In this document: piece after piece, positions 39,639 to 48,960 of the stretch
How positions within the stretch are numbered: the stretch's first letter is position 1
Layout: every line of letters starts with the position of its first letter
Assembly (NCBI RefSeq): GCF_001672775.1
Contig: NZ_LZKJ01000166.1
Span: 1-64,000 of the forward strand
Source: Mycobacterium kyorinense
GTDB lineage: Bacteria > Actinomycetota > Actinomycetes > Mycobacteriales > Mycobacteriaceae
Length of the DNA: 64,000 nucleotides
Direction: 5' to 3'
Position numbers and translations under genes: made by a program
Notes under the pieces: model-generated
Told to the model about the DNA's origin: nothing
Database searches by the model: none
The model's input: the letters and a program-made list of their open reading frames with translations, nothing else

Positions 39639-40550
39639 TCAGGGCACCAGTGTCAGCACGACCCACGCGGCCACCGCCGACGGCAAAAATCCGTCGAATC
39701 GGTCCAGCACGCCGCCGTGGCCGGGCAGCAGGCTGCCCATGTCCTTGATCCCCAGATCCCGCTTGACCTGTGATTCCACCAGATCACCGAGGGTCGCGGT
39801 GACCACCACGGTCAAACCGAGCAACACGCCGATCCACGGCGGTTTGCCGACCAGGTAGACCACAGTGAGCGCGGTCGCGGTGGTCCCCAGCAGCAGGGAG
39901 CCGACCAGTCCCTCCCAGGATTTCTTCGGGCTGATCGCCGGGACCATCGTGTGCTTGCCGAACAACACGCCCGCGGCGTAACCGCCGACATCGGAGGACA
40001 CCACACCGACTGCCAGCGAGAACGCCTTGGCGGGGCCGTCTTGGTGATAGACCAGCAACGCCGCAAACGAGGCGAACAGCGGCACCCAGGCGGCCAGGAA
40101 AACCGTCGCCGAGACATCGCGCAGGTAATTCGCCGGAGCGGCGTCCGGACCCTGCGCGGCCCGGCGACCCTGGCGGCTCAGCAGCCGCCAGATCATGCAG
40201 ACCACGACGGTGCCACCGAAGCCGGCCAGCGCGCCGCGCACGCCGTATGGCCAGGTCAGCCACACGGTGGCCTGGCCACCGAGCACCAGCGGGAGCACCG
40301 GGATGACGTAGCCGGCGGCCCTGAGCCGCCGCACCACTTCGAGCGTGCCGAGCAGCACACCGGCGGCGAGTATCCCGACGAACGCGCAGCGCGCGTACAG
40401 CAAACTGGCGATGACGGCCCCGCCCAGGACCGCGCCGACCAAAATCGCCACCGGCAGATTGCGGCCGGCCCGCGACGTGTTCGGCGGCGGTTCCGGCAGC
40501 GATTCCTCGGCCGGGGTGCCTGTACCGGTATCAGTGCCTGCCACGGACAT
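39639..40550 (-). CDS. cdsA: Phosphatidate cytidylyltransferase
   Basis: 303 aa with about eight membrane helices and the CDP-DAG synthase signature near the C-terminus ([24 protein letters not shown], split over two turns). It makes CDP-diacylglycerol, the precursor of phosphatidylinositol, cardiolipin and phosphatidylethanolamine in the inner membrane. It follows frr by 16 bases. The N-terminal 30 residues are polar and Pro-rich, as in M. tuberculosis CdsA. Confidence 0.95.
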   Translation of the reverse strand: MSVAGTDTGTGTPAEESLPEPPPNTSRAGRNLPVAILVGAVLGGAVIASLLYARCAFVGILAAGVLLGTLEVVRRLRAAGYVIPVLPLVLGGQATVWLTWPYGVRGALAGFGGTVVVCMIWRLLSRQGRRAAQGPDAAPANYLRDVSATVFLAAWVPLFASFAALLVYHQDGPAKAFSLAVGVVSSDVGGYAAGVLFGKHTMVPAISPKKSWEGLVGSLLLGTTATALTVVYLVGKPPWIGVLLGLTVVVTATLGDLVESQVKRDLGIKDMGSLLPGHGGVLDRFDGFLPSAVAAWVVLTLVP

Positions 40551-40566
40551 CGTTGCTGAGCGGCCG

Positions 40567-41124
40567 CTAGACCTCCAGCAGCTCGCCTTCTTTGTGTTTG
40601 ACCAGTTCGTCGATCTGGGTGACGTACTGGTGGGTGGTCTTGTCCAGGTCCTTTTCGGCCCGGCCGACCTCGTCCTCGCCGGCCTCTCCGTCTTTGCGGA
40701 TGCGGTGCAGTTCCTCCATGGCCTTGCGCCGGATGTTGCGTACTGAAACGCGGCCTTCCTCGCCTTTGTGCTTGGCCTGCTTGACCAGTTCGCGACGACG
40801 TTCCTCGGTCAACTGCGGCACCGCCACCCGAATGACGTTGCCATCGTTGGTGGGGTTCACGCCGAGGTCGGAGTTGCGGATCGCGGTCTCGATGGCATGT
40901 AGCTGATTGTTTTCGTACGGCTTGATGACGACCAGGCGTGCTTCGGGGACGTTGATACTGGCCAGTTGGGTGATCGGGGTATTGGTGCCGTAATAGTCGA
41001 TGACGATCCGGGAGAACATGCCCGGATTGGCCCGCCCGGTCCGGATGGTCGACAGATCGTCCCGCGCCACCGACACGGCTTTTTCCATCTTCTCTTCGGC
41101 GTCGAAGAGCGCCTCGTCAATCAT
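40567..41124 (-). CDS. frr: Ribosome recycling factor
   Basis: 185 aa, the standard length. Signature features are the N-terminal [17 protein letters not shown] helix, [13 protein letters not shown] and [16 protein letters not shown]. It releases ribosomes from mRNA after termination together with EF-G. ATG 41124 has AGGAG nine bases upstream, 14 bases after the pyrH stop. Confidence 0.97.
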   Translation of the reverse strand: MIDEALFDAEEKMEKAVSVARDDLSTIRTGRANPGMFSRIVIDYYGTNTPITQLASINVPEARLVVIKPYENNQLHAIETAIRNSDLGVNPTNDGNVIRVAVPQLTEERRRELVKQAKHKGEEGRVSVRNIRRKAMEELHRIRKDGEAGEDEVGRAEKDLDKTTHQYVTQIDELVKHKEGELLEV

Positions 41125-41138
41125 TGTTTCGCCGCTCC

Positions 41139-41930
41139 TTAGGTGGTGACCAGCGTTCCGATCTTCTCACCCGCGACCGCGCGGGCGATATTGCCGTCGG
41201 TCAGCAGGTTGAACACCAAGATCGGCATGCCATTGTCCATACACAGGCTGAACGCGGTGGCATCGGCCACCCGCAGCCCGCGGTCGATCACTTCGCGGTG
41301 GCTGATCGCGGTGAGCAGTTCGGCGTCGGGGTTGGTCCGCGGGTCGTCGGCGAACACCCCGTCGACGGCCTTGGCCATCAGCACCACCTCGGCGCCGATC
41401 TCCAGCGCCCGCTGCGCTGCGGTGGTGTCGGTGGAGAAATACGGCAACCCCATGCCGGCACCGAAGATCACCACCCGACCCTTCTCCAGGTGCCGTCGCG
41501 CCCGCAGCGGAATGTAGGGCTCCGCCACCTGCCCCATCGTGATCGCGGTCTGGACTCGGGTCGCGATGCCTTCCTTCTCTAAGAAGTCTTGCAGCGCAAG
41601 GCTATTCATGACGGTGCCGAGCATGCCCATATAGTCCGAGCGGCTGCGCTCCATGCCGCGTTGTTGAAGTTGCGCGCCGCGAAAGAAGTTGCCGCCGCCG
41701 ATCACGACCGCGACCTGCACGCCACTGCGGACCACTTCGGCGATCTGGCGGGCCACCTGGGCCACCACGTCGGGATCCAGCCCGACCTGTCCCCCGCCGA
41801 ACATTTCACCGCCGAGCTTGAGCAGCACCCGCGAGTACTTGGGCCGATTATCCGATTGGGTGGCGGAATAGCCATTATCCGGCAAAAACGCGTCTACGCC
41901 CCTGGTGCTCGTCGGCTCCGGTTCTGTCAT
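41139..41930 (-). CDS. pyrH: UMP kinase
   Basis: 263 aa from ATG 41930, five bases after GAGGAG; the frame is open upstream but not coding. Amino-acid-kinase features: [38 protein letters not shown] and [12 protein letters not shown]. It phosphorylates UMP to UDP. First gene of the pyrH-frr-cdsA-rlmN run; its promoter should lie just upstream. Confidence 0.97.
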   Translation of the reverse strand: MTEPEPTSTRGVDAFLPDNGYSATQSDNRPKYSRVLLKLGGEMFGGGQVGLDPDVVAQVARQIAEVVRSGVQVAVVIGGGNFFRGAQLQQRGMERSRSDYMGMLGTVMNSLALQDFLEKEGIATRVQTAITMGQVAEPYIPLRARRHLEKGRVVIFGAGMGLPYFSTDTTAAQRALEIGAEVVLMAKAVDGVFADDPRTNPDAELLTAISHREVIDRGLRVADATAFSLCMDNGMPILVFNLLTDGNIARAVAGEKIGTLVTT

Positions 41931-42440
41931 CAGACTCCTCGCGTAAGAGCGCCATTCCGGTGCGCCCGGACACGGCACTTTCCATCCTGCCTCATGCCCA
42001 CCCCCGCATGTCCGAGGTGAAAGCTTAATGTCGAGTTGCGGCTGCCGTGCAGCCACTGCGAGAAACGGTTTCCCAGTCCAGCTCGCTGAATTCCGGCCAC
42101 TGCGTAAGTACCACGATGGCGTCGGCGTCCTGGGCTGCGACGTAGGGATCCCGGGCGGTGGCCACCGGCAGACCAGCGGCATCGATGCTGTCCAAGCGGG
42201 GTTCGTCGGCGGTCACGTGGGCGAGCGACCGGCCTCAAGTCGGCGCAGATCGTGACTGCCCGCCAATGCCTACCCGACAGACCGCGGCCGTCAGCGTTGA
42301 CCGGCACGAGTTGGCGATGCGGGCCTTATACGAACGAACGCCGTGCACATGTCATAGCAAAACGTTGCTGCCGAGGCAGTCGGCATGCGGGAGATACTTC
42401 CCCCGCACTTTGACCGTCAAACATGGCCTTGCGGCGGCGC
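41931..42440. other. Gene-poor gap between pyrH and the Rieske oxidoreductase
   Basis: About 510 bases without an intact gene. It contains the UDP-glucose dehydrogenase fragment (42025-42216) and otherwise nothing recognisable; the part 42217-42440 is less G+C-rich than its surroundings and holds no long conserved frame. It marks the end of the H37Rv-like order and the start of the accessory region. Confidence 0.6.
42025..42216 (-). pseudogene. C-terminal fragment of a UDP-glucose/GDP-mannose dehydrogenase
   Basis: A 63-codon frame reads [16 protein letters not shown], then [30 protein letters not shown]. The segment [21 protein letters not shown] is characteristic of the C-terminal UDP-binding domain of UDP-glucose dehydrogenases. 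The catalytic and NAD domains are absent, an in-frame TGA lies close upstream, and the normal end after LDW is lost. It is a decayed remnant on the minus strand. Confidence 0.7.
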
Positions 42441-43934
42441 TCACGACGACGCTGTCAACCCCCGGGTGGCCGGTCCTTCCAGCAACGTTCCGTCGGGCGC
42501 GAAGCGTGACCCGTGCAGCGGACACTCCCACGACTTGCTGACGTCATTCCAGTTCACGATGCCACCCAAATGTGGACATACCGGCGAAACCCGGTGCTGC
42601 ACACCGTCAATGGTGCAACGGGCCTCCAAATTCCACGGCGGGCCGCTGACCACCCCGCCTTCTTCTGGAGCGGCACGGCCGAGCCGGGTTATCGGTGCCA
42701 CCCACCCTTTGGCGAGGTGGAATGCGACCTCGAGGTTGGCCTGCATGGCCGTAGGAATGCCGGTGACCTCGTGCGGGCTCCACGCCGCGAACGCGCGCCC
42801 CCAGTCCATGCGGCCGCCGAGGATCCGCGCGCTGAGCAAAAGCGCCGCCGCCGCACCCGCGGCAAGCCCCCACTTATTGAACCCCGTTGCCGTGAAGACT
42901 TTTTCGTCGCCGGGAAGGATGGGGCCGACATACGGCAGGTGGTCGGCGGGAGTGTAGTCCTGGGCCGACCATTGATGGGTCATCTCGGCACCCGGGTAGT
43001 GATCGCGCACCCATGACGACAATTCGTCCAATTCGGCGGTCGGGCTCTTGCGGCCCACAATGTGGCTGGCGCCGGCGACGACGAGTCGCTCGCCGCTGTT
43101 GACCGGTGCGTAGCGCACCGACCTTGTCGGTGAACCCGCGGAGATGAACATCGGCCGGGTGATAGTGCCTGGAACGTCGAACGCCATGCCGTAGGACCTG
43201 GTGGGTTTCACGCGAGCAAAGAAGCCGCCGCGATCCAGAATCGGCATACCGGTTGCCAGCACGCACTGCCCAGCGTCGACGTCGACCTCACCATCAGAGG
43301 TACGCACCCCCAGCCGCAGGCGACCGCGGCGATGGGACAGCCGATGCACCCGCGCACCTTCGACGAGCCGGCCGCCCCGCTCGGTCAACTCGCCGATCAG
43401 GCTGTCCAGCAACGGCATTGGATCGAATTGCGCCTGGTCGGCCAACCGTACCCCGCCGTGATACGGGAATGGGGCGCCGGCGTCGTCGTCCCATTCGACG
43501 TCGAGGCCTGCCAGCCGGCACGCAGCCAACTCCGCGCGCGTCGACGCCACCTCTCCCGCCGATTGGGCATAGGTGTAGGCGTCTTCCCGCTGAACCGGAA
43601 CCCCGTTGGCCTCGCAATACCGCAGCAGCCAATCCTGGCCCTCTTGGTTGCCGCGCACGTAGTCGCGCGCCAGGTCGGCACCGTGGCGGGCGACGATCTG
43701 CGACAACATCGTGCCCTGCAGCAGACTGACCTTCCCGGTGGTGTTGCCGGTGGTCACTGCGCCGGCGCTGCGGGCCTCCAGCACCACGACGTCCTTGCCG
43801 GCCCTGGCCAGCAGCACCGCGGTGATCAGCCCGGTGATCCCGGCGCCCACCACCACGACGTCGGCGGACAGCGGTCCCAGGCTTGTTCGAGCAGTTAGGC
43901 GGCTCCGGTCAGCCAGCCACAGCGATCTCATCAT
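42441..43934 (-). CDS. FAD-dependent oxidoreductase with C-terminal Rieske domain
   Basis: About 497 aa from ATG 43934 (a GTG at 43943 and ATG at 43931 are alternatives). The DAO-type FAD fold opens DVVVVGAGITGLITAVLLARAG. The last 85 residues are a Rieske [2Fe-2S] domain with ligand pairs CPH and CPLH (CPHLGG and CPLHGSRF). Such YhfW-like proteins are of unknown substrate. A SigF-type promoter ends just before the start, giving a nearly leaderless mRNA, which supports the 43934 start. It is divergent from the CsbD gene. Confidence 0.85.
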   Translation of the reverse strand: MMRSLWLADRSRLTARTSLGPLSADVVVVGAGITGLITAVLLARAGKDVVVLEARSAGAVTTGNTTGKVSLLQGTMLSQIVARHGADLARDYVRGNQEGQDWLLRYCEANGVPVQREDAYTYAQSAGEVASTRAELAACRLAGLDVEWDDDAGAPFPYHGGVRLADQAQFDPMPLLDSLIGELTERGGRLVEGARVHRLSHRRGRLRLGVRTSDGEVDVDAGQCVLATGMPILDRGGFFARVKPTRSYGMAFDVPGTITRPMFISAGSPTRSVRYAPVNSGERLVVAGASHIVGRKSPTAELDELSSWVRDHYPGAEMTHQWSAQDYTPADHLPYVGPILPGDEKVFTATGFNKWGLAAGAAAALLLSARILGGRMDWGRAFAAWSPHEVTGIPTAMQANLEVAFHLAKGWVAPITRLGRAAPEEGGVVSGPPWNLEARCTIDGVQHRVSPVCPHLGGIVNWNDVSKSWECPLHGSRFAPDGTLLEGPATRGLTASS

Positions 43935-43943
43935 CGCTCCCAC

Positions 43944-43968
43944 ATACCCGGACGTGGGGCGACGAAAC
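43944..43968 (-). promoter_or_regulatory. SigF-type promoter of the Rieske oxidoreductase gene
   Basis: On the minus strand GTTT (43968-43965) is followed after 15 bases by GGGTAT (43949-43944), an exact fit to the mycobacterial SigF consensus GTTT-N15-17-GGGTAT. The expected transcript start, 6-7 bases on, lies 3-4 bases before the ATG at 43934. Confidence 0.7.
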
Positions 43969-44070
43969 AGGTGGCGCCCCGGTGTGCGGCGTCACAGCGG
44001 CGTCCGCGCCACGCGTCACCAGCGGTAAGGCGGGCCGTGCCGTGCGGCGGCTGGGCGAGGCGGGCGTGAA

Positions 44071-44097
44071 GGTTTGAGCACGCGGTGCCCCGGGAAT
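44071..44097 (+). promoter_or_regulatory. SigF-type promoter of the CsbD-like gene
   Basis: GGTTT (44071-44075), 16 bases, GGGAAT (44092-44097). One mismatch from GGGTAT in the -10. The leader to the ATG at 44200 would be about 95 bases and includes AGGAGG. It diverges from the promoter at 43944-43968. Confidence 0.6.
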
Positions 44098-44199
44098 CCG
44101 CGAGACGCGGCGGGGAGAGCAAGCGACCAACGAATCTCTGCGCCGCGCCGCAACCGGTCGAGACACCGGCCAGTGACACCAGCCAACTAGGAGGATTCC

Positions 44200-44442
44200 A
44201 TGGCGGACGACAAGAACAGTGGGCCCGAAGAGGGCGTTCGGGGCGTTGTCGAAGGCGTGAAGGGCAAGGCCAAGGAAGCCGCAGGCAACGTTCTCGGCCA
44301 AGACGACATGGCCCGCGAGGGCAAGGCCCAGCAGGACAAGGCTCAGGCTGAGCGCGATGCGGCCAAGCGGGAAGCCGAAGCCGAGTCGGCACGCGGCAGC
44401 GCTGAGGCCGCGGAAAAGCGCCAACAATCGCACCAGGATTAG
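44200..44442 (+). CDS. CsbD-like small stress protein
   Basis: 80 aa, highly charged and Ala-rich, with the CsbD pattern VKGKAKEAAGNVLGQDD followed by KAQQDKAQAERDAAKREAEA. No membrane segment; predicted helical. CsbD is a general-stress (SigB) protein in Bacillus, function unknown. The ribosome-binding site AGGAGG is seven bases before the ATG. A SigF-like promoter lies upstream and a strong hairpin terminator 12 bases after the stop, so it is probably monocistronic. Confidence 0.88.
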   Translation: MADDKNSGPEEGVRGVVEGVKGKAKEAAGNVLGQDDMAREGKAQQDKAQAERDAAKREAEAESARGSAEAAEKRQQSHQD

Positions 44443-44454
44443 CTCGATCCAATC

Positions 44455-44487
44455 GACAGGCCCGGTCCGCAACGGACCGGGCCTGTC
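44455..44487. terminator. Strong bidirectional hairpin terminator
   Basis: GACAGGCCCGGTCCG (44455-44469) and its perfect complement (44473-44487) form a 15-bp stem with a CAA loop between the convergent CsbD-like and acyltransferase genes. Confidence 0.85.
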
Positions 44488-44505
44488 GGCTATCTGGGCC
44501 CGGGA

Positions 44506-45441
44506 TCAACCAAACAGCGGTAGGGCGCGCTTGCGCGCCAGGGCGTCCATGCCGCGTTGGATGCTGTTCTGCACTTCGTGGTACTTACTGTCGACATAGT
44601 CGTCGTCGTCGGCGCGTTCGGCATCGTGGTCGAGTTCGACGGCGGGCATGAAGCGGGTGCGGATCTTGGCGGGAAGCGGGAACTGCGGCAGCGCGGCGGG
44701 CGCTATTCCCCAGGGCAGCGAGACGGCCACCGGGAACACTTTGAGCCGCAACAGCCGGTCCAACCGCAAGACCCGCGAGAGCTTGTCGCCGCGGATCAGC
44801 ACCGGCATGGCGTCCGCGCCGCCGACCGTGGCGATCGGCACTATCGGCACGCCAGCACGAATTGCCATCTTCACGAAGCCTTTTCGGCCAGCGAGGTTGG
44901 CGCGGTCGCGCTCACTCCATGGCCGCAGGGAGTCGACTTCGCCGCCAGGCCAAAGCGCGACGTCGCGCCCTTCGGCCAGCGCCGTCGCAATAGCGTCCGG
45001 TGCCGCGGGCAGTACACCCATCGAACGGAAGTAGCGGCCGAAACCGGGAATCGCCATCAACGCATCGTGCGCGGTTCCATGCAGCGTGCGCTCCGGGCCG
45101 AATCGCCGCCACCACTGCAAGCCGACGGTCCAGGCATCCCACACGAACGGGGCGCCAGAGTGGATGCCCACCAATAACACCGGTGGCTCGGGGATGTTTT
45201 CCCAGCCGTCGATTTCCATTCGGAACCAGTAGTCGACCAACGTATTCCAGAAGAACTTCTGCCGTTGCAGCGTGTCTTCGTCCTGGCCGCTGAGATCCCA
45301 CCTGCCGGCCCGGCTGGCCACCCAGCCGCTCAGCCCGCCCTGCTGCCCGTCACGTCGGTCTGCCATCGCCGTGCGGGCTTGCTCGGCCTGTTGGCAGGCT
45401 TGTTCGCGAACGTCGTCCGGTCTGTGATCGGTTGCACTCAT
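44506..45441 (-). CDS. PlsC/DAGAT-like lysophospholipid acyltransferase family protein
   Basis: 311 aa from ATG 45441; upstream codons in the frame are not conserved-looking. The acyltransferase motif is GIHSGAPFVWD near residue 92, with VALWPGGEVDSLRPW and FVKMAIRAGVPIVPIATVGG further on. Members acylate glycerophospholipids or diacylglycerol. There is no clear membrane helix beyond one hydrophobic patch. A weak SigF-like promoter (45452-45478) lies just upstream. Confidence 0.8.
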   Translation of the reverse strand: MSATDHRPDDVREQACQQAEQARTAMADRRDGQQGGLSGWVASRAGRWDLSGQDEDTLQRQKFFWNTLVDYWFRMEIDGWENIPEPPVLLVGIHSGAPFVWDAWTVGLQWWRRFGPERTLHGTAHDALMAIPGFGRYFRSMGVLPAAPDAIATALAEGRDVALWPGGEVDSLRPWSERDRANLAGRKGFVKMAIRAGVPIVPIATVGGADAMPVLIRGDKLSRVLRLDRLLRLKVFPVAVSLPWGIAPAALPQFPLPAKIRTRFMPAVELDHDAERADDDDYVDSKYHEVQNSIQRGMDALARKRALPLFG

Positions 45442-45451
45442 ACCGCTTCTA

Positions 45452-45478
45452 GTACCCCATCCGGCCCGACCCGAAAAT
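45452..45478 (-). promoter_or_regulatory. Weak SigF-like promoter of the acyltransferase gene
   Basis: On the minus strand ATTTT (45478-45474), 16 bases, then GGGTAC (45457-45452). The -10 fits but the -35 matches the GGTTT consensus only in part. The transcript would begin about 4 bases before the ATG at 45441. Confidence 0.35.
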
Positions 45479-45494
45479 GCGTCACAAAGCGACA

Positions 45495-45524
45495 CCTCCC
45501 CGCGTCATTGCTGACGCGGGGAGG
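45495..45524 (-). terminator. Hairpin terminator of the MPT63-like gene
   Basis: CCTCCCCGCGTC (45495-45506) and GACGCGGGGAGG (45513-45524) pair perfectly over 12 bp with a 6-base loop, 21 bases past the stop; a short CTTTGT follows on the minus strand. Confidence 0.8.
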
Positions 45525-45545
45525 ATGTGTTGCCTGTTATGGCAG

Positions 45546-46028
45546 TTAGGCGTTGCTTGTCCAGATCAGGACATCCTGCACGCCGTCGTTGTAGACGACG
45601 CCGTTGGGCGGCGCGCCGGTCACGTCGAAGTAGACCTTGCCGCTGGATTGCTGACCCTGAACGATCGGCGCCGGGCTGATGCCGTTCGGCACCGGGGACG
45701 TGTCGATCACCCGGTAGGTTTCACCGTTGGCCGCCCGGGCGTTGAAGTCCGAGACCACCGGCGTGACAGTCCCGCTGTCCGACTTTGCGGTCAGGTCCGC
45801 CTGGTACAGGTGACCCTTCGGGGTGTAGCCCGGTATCACCATGTCGCTGGGCTGCAGATTGCTCACCGTGTAATCGGTGACCAACGGGCCGTCGACGAGT
45901 TGTTGGCTCGTGCCGAATCCCTGGATGCTCGGCGGAGCAGCAGAGGCCATCGGCGCCCCGAAAACACTGGCGGCCGCAATTGCGGCGGCTCCGATTCCCG
46001 TTTTCACAGTAGTGGCGGTGAACTTCAC
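45546..46028 (-). CDS. MPT63-like secreted protein (DUF1942)
   Basis: 160 aa from GTG 46028, with GAGGAG upstream; MPT63 is 159 aa. Signal peptide ending ASA-AP at about residue 31, then an immunoglobulin-like beta-sandwich with the family stretches VIPGYTPKGHLYQADL, TPVVSDFNAR and GKVYFDVTGAPP. MPT63 is a major secreted antigen of unknown role. The gene stands alone with its own terminator, and the region upstream (46029-46200) shows no SigF element on this strand. Confidence 0.88.
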   Translation of the reverse strand: MKFTATTVKTGIGAAAIAAASVFGAPMASAAPPSIQGFGTSQQLVDGPLVTDYTVSNLQPSDMVIPGYTPKGHLYQADLTAKSDSGTVTPVVSDFNARAANGETYRVIDTSPVPNGISPAPIVQGQQSSGKVYFDVTGAPPNGVVYNDGVQDVLIWTSNA

Positions 46029-46200
46029 GCTATCTCCTCTCTTTCGTGTCGTTCGAGCCTTCCGCTCGAGCGGTGAGTTCTCAGGTAGGTCACCGCACCC
46101 AGTCCCCCATACCCATCCGCGGTGGTGCCAAACGTGGTCGACGCGAATGATGTTGTCCTGACAGCAATCTTTTACGCCACCGTAAACGCCCCGAATCAAT

Positions 46201-46226
46201 GGTTAGCCGCTGGTTGGGCCGGGTAG
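46201..46226 (+). promoter_or_regulatory. SigF-type promoter of the SDR gene
   Basis: GGTTA (46201-46205), 15 bases, GGGTAG (46221-46226). One mismatch in each element from GGTTT and GGGTAT. It lies about 55 bases before the ATG at 46281. Confidence 0.5.
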
Positions 46227-46280
46227 CCGGGGCGATAACGCCTGCGCCATCACCCGATTCGATACTTGCAGGAGCACCTG

Positions 46281-47120
46281 ATGAGTTTTCCCGAGCAGCA
46301 GCAAGCGGTACCTGGTGTACAGGCACGAATGGACCCGGTGCCTGATTGCGGTGAAGACAGTTATCGCGGCTCCGGAAAGCTCACCGGTAAACGGGCGGTG
46401 ATCACCGGCGGTGACAGCGGGATCGGGCGGGCGGTCGCGATCGCCTACGCCAGAGAAGGCGCTGACGTGTTGATCGCCTACCTCAACGAGGACGAAGATG
46501 CTCGCGACGTCGCCCGCTATGTGCAAGACGCCGGCCGGAAATGCGTCCTGGTTCCCGGCGATCTGTCCGATCCCGCGCACTGCCGAGCCGTGGTGGATCG
46601 GGCGGTCCAGGAGTTCGGCGGCATTGACGTGCTGGTCAACAACGCCGCTTATCAGATGACGCACGAAACGCTCGATGAGGTCAGCGACGAGGAATGGGAC
46701 TACACCTTCCGGCTCAATGTCGGCGCTTACTTCTATCTCACCAAGGCGGCGTTGCCGCATATGCCCGCCGGCTCCTCGATCATCGGCAGCTCGTCGGTCA
46801 ACTCCGACACGCCTAACCCCACACTGGCCCCCTACGCGGCGACGAAAGCCGCGATCGCCAACTTCTCGGCGAGCCTGGCACAAATGTTGGGCGACAAAGG
46901 GATTCGCGTCAACAGCGTGGCTCCCGGTCCGATCTGGACGCCGCTTATCCCGTCGACCATGCCCGCCGAGAAGGTGAAGTCATTCGGCGAGAACGTGCCG
47001 TTGGGGCGCGCTGGTCAACCCGCCGAGCTGGCGTCGATCTACGTGCTATTGGCCTCCGACGACGCCAGCTATATCTCCGGTGCGCGGGTGGCCGTCACCG
47101 GCGGTCGGCCAATTCTCTGA
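46281..47120 (+). CDS. Short-chain dehydrogenase of the general stress protein 39 type
   Basis: 279 aa from ATG 46281, eight bases after GGAG; an in-frame TTG at 46266 is unlikely. The long N-terminus (MSFPEQQQAVPG...MDPVPDCGEDSYRGSGKLTGKRAVITGG) and the motif TGGDSGIG are hallmarks of YdaD/YhdF/GSP39-type SDRs, which are SigB stress proteins in Bacillus. Catalytic residues: NNAAYQ, Ser in IIGSSSVNS, YAATKAA. The substrate is unknown. A SigF-like promoter upstream fits the family. Confidence 0.88.
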   Translation: MSFPEQQQAVPGVQARMDPVPDCGEDSYRGSGKLTGKRAVITGGDSGIGRAVAIAYAREGADVLIAYLNEDEDARDVARYVQDAGRKCVLVPGDLSDPAHCRAVVDRAVQEFGGIDVLVNNAAYQMTHETLDEVSDEEWDYTFRLNVGAYFYLTKAALPHMPAGSSIIGSSSVNSDTPNPTLAPYAATKAAIANFSASLAQMLGDKGIRVNSVAPGPIWTPLIPSTMPAEKVKSFGENVPLGRAGQPAELASIYVLLASDDASYISGARVAVTGGRPIL

Positions 47121-47306
47121 GGACACAGCTGAGAACGCGCGGCGCGGTCGCGCTGGCCTGAGCCGGCTTTCACAGGAAATCCCCATAAAACGCTGGACAG
47201 AACGAGCTGTTGAGGTTACTAATGGGTATTGACCACCCTGTCTTCAGCAGCGTAGGGCCGGCATCCGCCGATGCGCCGATTACGGCGCACGATTCGGAGT
47301 GCATCC

Positions 47307-47732
47307 ATGAGCGCTGCGACGATCAAATTTTGTCGCTCCCAAGCTATTTCGGGCACACAACCCGCTGATGCGCCGCGCGCCCTGCGGGCGGAGACCCGCC
47401 ACGTCGGTACGGCGGTGATCATCTCCGTCAGCGGCGAAGTAGATGCCAGCAATGAAGGCGACTGGCGCTACCTGCTCGCCGAGATGGCGGCAACCGCCGC
47501 TCCACCGGGACCCGTCGTCGTCGACGTTCGAGAGCTCGACTTCATGGGTTGCTGCGCGTTCGCTGTGCTGGCGCGTGAGGCAGAACGATGCCGGCGCCGC
47601 GGTGTGACGCTCCGATTGGTCAGCCAAAAGCCGATAGTCGCGCGCACCGCGGCCGCCTGCGGGCTGCGCTGGCTGTTGCCCATCCACCCGACGCTGCAAC
47701 GAGCGTTGACGCGGGCCGCAAAGGAGGATTAA
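47307..47732 (+). CDS. STAS-domain protein, anti-anti-sigma-factor-like
   Basis: 141 aa from ATG 47307 with GGAG nine bases upstream. STAS fold: TAVIISVSGEVDASNEGDWRYLL, then VVVDVRELDFMGCCAFAVLAREA, where the usual phosphorylatable Ser of the DxSG-type loop is replaced by Cys-Cys (MGCCAF). This raises doubt that it is switched by a kinase. A GGGTAT hexamer at 47224-47229 resembles a SigF -10 but has no matching -35. Position beside SigF-type genes suggests a role in that network. Confidence 0.75.
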   Translation: MSAATIKFCRSQAISGTQPADAPRALRAETRHVGTAVIISVSGEVDASNEGDWRYLLAEMAATAAPPGPVVVDVRELDFMGCCAFAVLAREAERCRRRGVTLRLVSQKPIVARTAAACGLRWLLPIHPTLQRALTRAAKED

Positions 47733-47796
47733 CTGGCACGAGCTCACGGCAGATAGGCTCCTCGACCTGGTACGGCCAGCACGACATAACGGTTGG

Positions 47797-48951
47797 CTAT
47801 CCGACCTGCCGCAGCGCCTCGGGTGTGAGGTCCTTGCGGGACGGGTAGCCGTCGACGGCCATCAGCAGGTCGGCTTCGGCCAGCAACGAGCGCAGCACGT
47901 GCACGATGCCATCGTCGCCGCCAAGCGCCAGGCCGTACGCGTAGGGCCTGCCGATGCCGACCGCGGCGGCGCCCATCGCGAGCGCCTTGATGATGTCGGG
48001 CCCGCTGCGGACTCCCGAGTCGAACAGCACGGGTAGCCCGTCGACGGCCTCGAGGACTCCGGGCAGGCAGTCGAGGGCCGGCACGCCGCTGTTGGCCTGT
48101 CGGCCGCCGTGGTTGGAGCAGTAGATGCCGTCGACGCCAGCGTCTTTGGCGCGTCGAGCGTCGTCAGGATGGCAGATGCCTTTCGGAATCACCGGAAGCT
48201 TGGTCTCTGAGCGCAGCCAGTCCAGATCCTCCCACCGGAACGGCCCGCCGAAGATAGGAAGCTTCTCCACCGCAGCCTCCGTGGGGTCCTCGCCGGGTTT
48301 CAGGCTGTCGAGGAACACCGGGTCGCTGGTGTAGTTGGCAAGACAACGACTAGGCACCTGTGGGTAGTTGCCGGCGCTCAGGTCGCGCGGTCGCCAGCCG
48401 GTCACCCAGGTATCGAGGGTGACGACGATGCCCTTATACCCAGCCGCCTCGGCGCGGTGTACCAGGCTGGCGGCCATCTCGCGGTCCGGTGGTGTGTAGA
48501 GCTGGAAAAATCCGGCGGTATCGCCCATCGCGGCGGCGACGTCTTCCATCGGGTCGGCTGACAGTGTTCCCGCCATGAACGGGATACCGGTCCGCGCCGC
48601 AGCTCGCGCGCAGGCCAAATCGCCATGCCCGTCTTGTGCGCACACTCCGATGACGCCGATCGGCGCCATGAACGCCGGAGCCGGAAACTTCACCCCGAAG
48701 ACTTCGACCGCAAGGTCACGTTCCGTCGGCGCGACGAGCATGCGCGGCATCAAGCCCCAGCGCTCGAATGCCTGACAGTTGGCGCGCTGGGTGTGCTCGT
48801 CGCCGGCGCCGCCCACGACATATCCCCATACCGACTGGGGCAGCGCAGCGGACGCGTTAGCCTCCAAGTCGGCGAAGGTGATTGGTAACGACGGGTTTTC
48901 GCCCTTTTGCCCCTGCGTGTAAATCTCATTTTGGTACCGTGCAAACGCCAT
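47797..48951 (-). CDS. FMN-dependent alpha-hydroxy-acid oxidase, lactate 2-monooxygenase-like
   Basis: 384 aa from ATG 48951. It shares with M. smegmatis lactate 2-monooxygenase the N-terminal [28 protein letters not shown] and [16 protein letters not shown], and the active-site SNHGGRQAN with the catalytic His. That enzyme turns L-lactate and O2 into acetate and CO2. A SigF promoter ending 10 bases before the ATG makes the mRNA almost leaderless and fixes this start, though there is no ribosome-binding site. LldD-type dehydrogenase activity is the alternative. Confidence 0.85.
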   Translation of the reverse strand: MAFARYQNEIYTQGQKGENPSLPITFADLEANASAALPQSVWGYVVGGAGDEHTQRANCQAFERWGLMPRMLVAPTERDLAVEVFGVKFPAPAFMAPIGVIGVCAQDGHGDLACARAAARTGIPFMAGTLSADPMEDVAAAMGDTAGFFQLYTPPDREMAASLVHRAEAAGYKGIVVTLDTWVTGWRPRDLSAGNYPQVPSRCLANYTSDPVFLDSLKPGEDPTEAAVEKLPIFGGPFRWEDLDWLRSETKLPVIPKGICHPDDARRAKDAGVDGIYCSNHGGRQANSGVPALDCLPGVLEAVDGLPVLFDSGVRSGPDIIKALAMGAAAVGIGRPYAYGLALGGDDGIVHVLRSLLAEADLLMAVDGYPSRKDLTPEALRQVG

Positions 48952-48960
48952 AGGCAACAG

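Noticed and set aside
47224-47229. GGGTAT before the STAS gene as a full SigF promoter
   Set aside because: No GTTT-like element lies 15-17 bases upstream; kept only as a remark under the gene.
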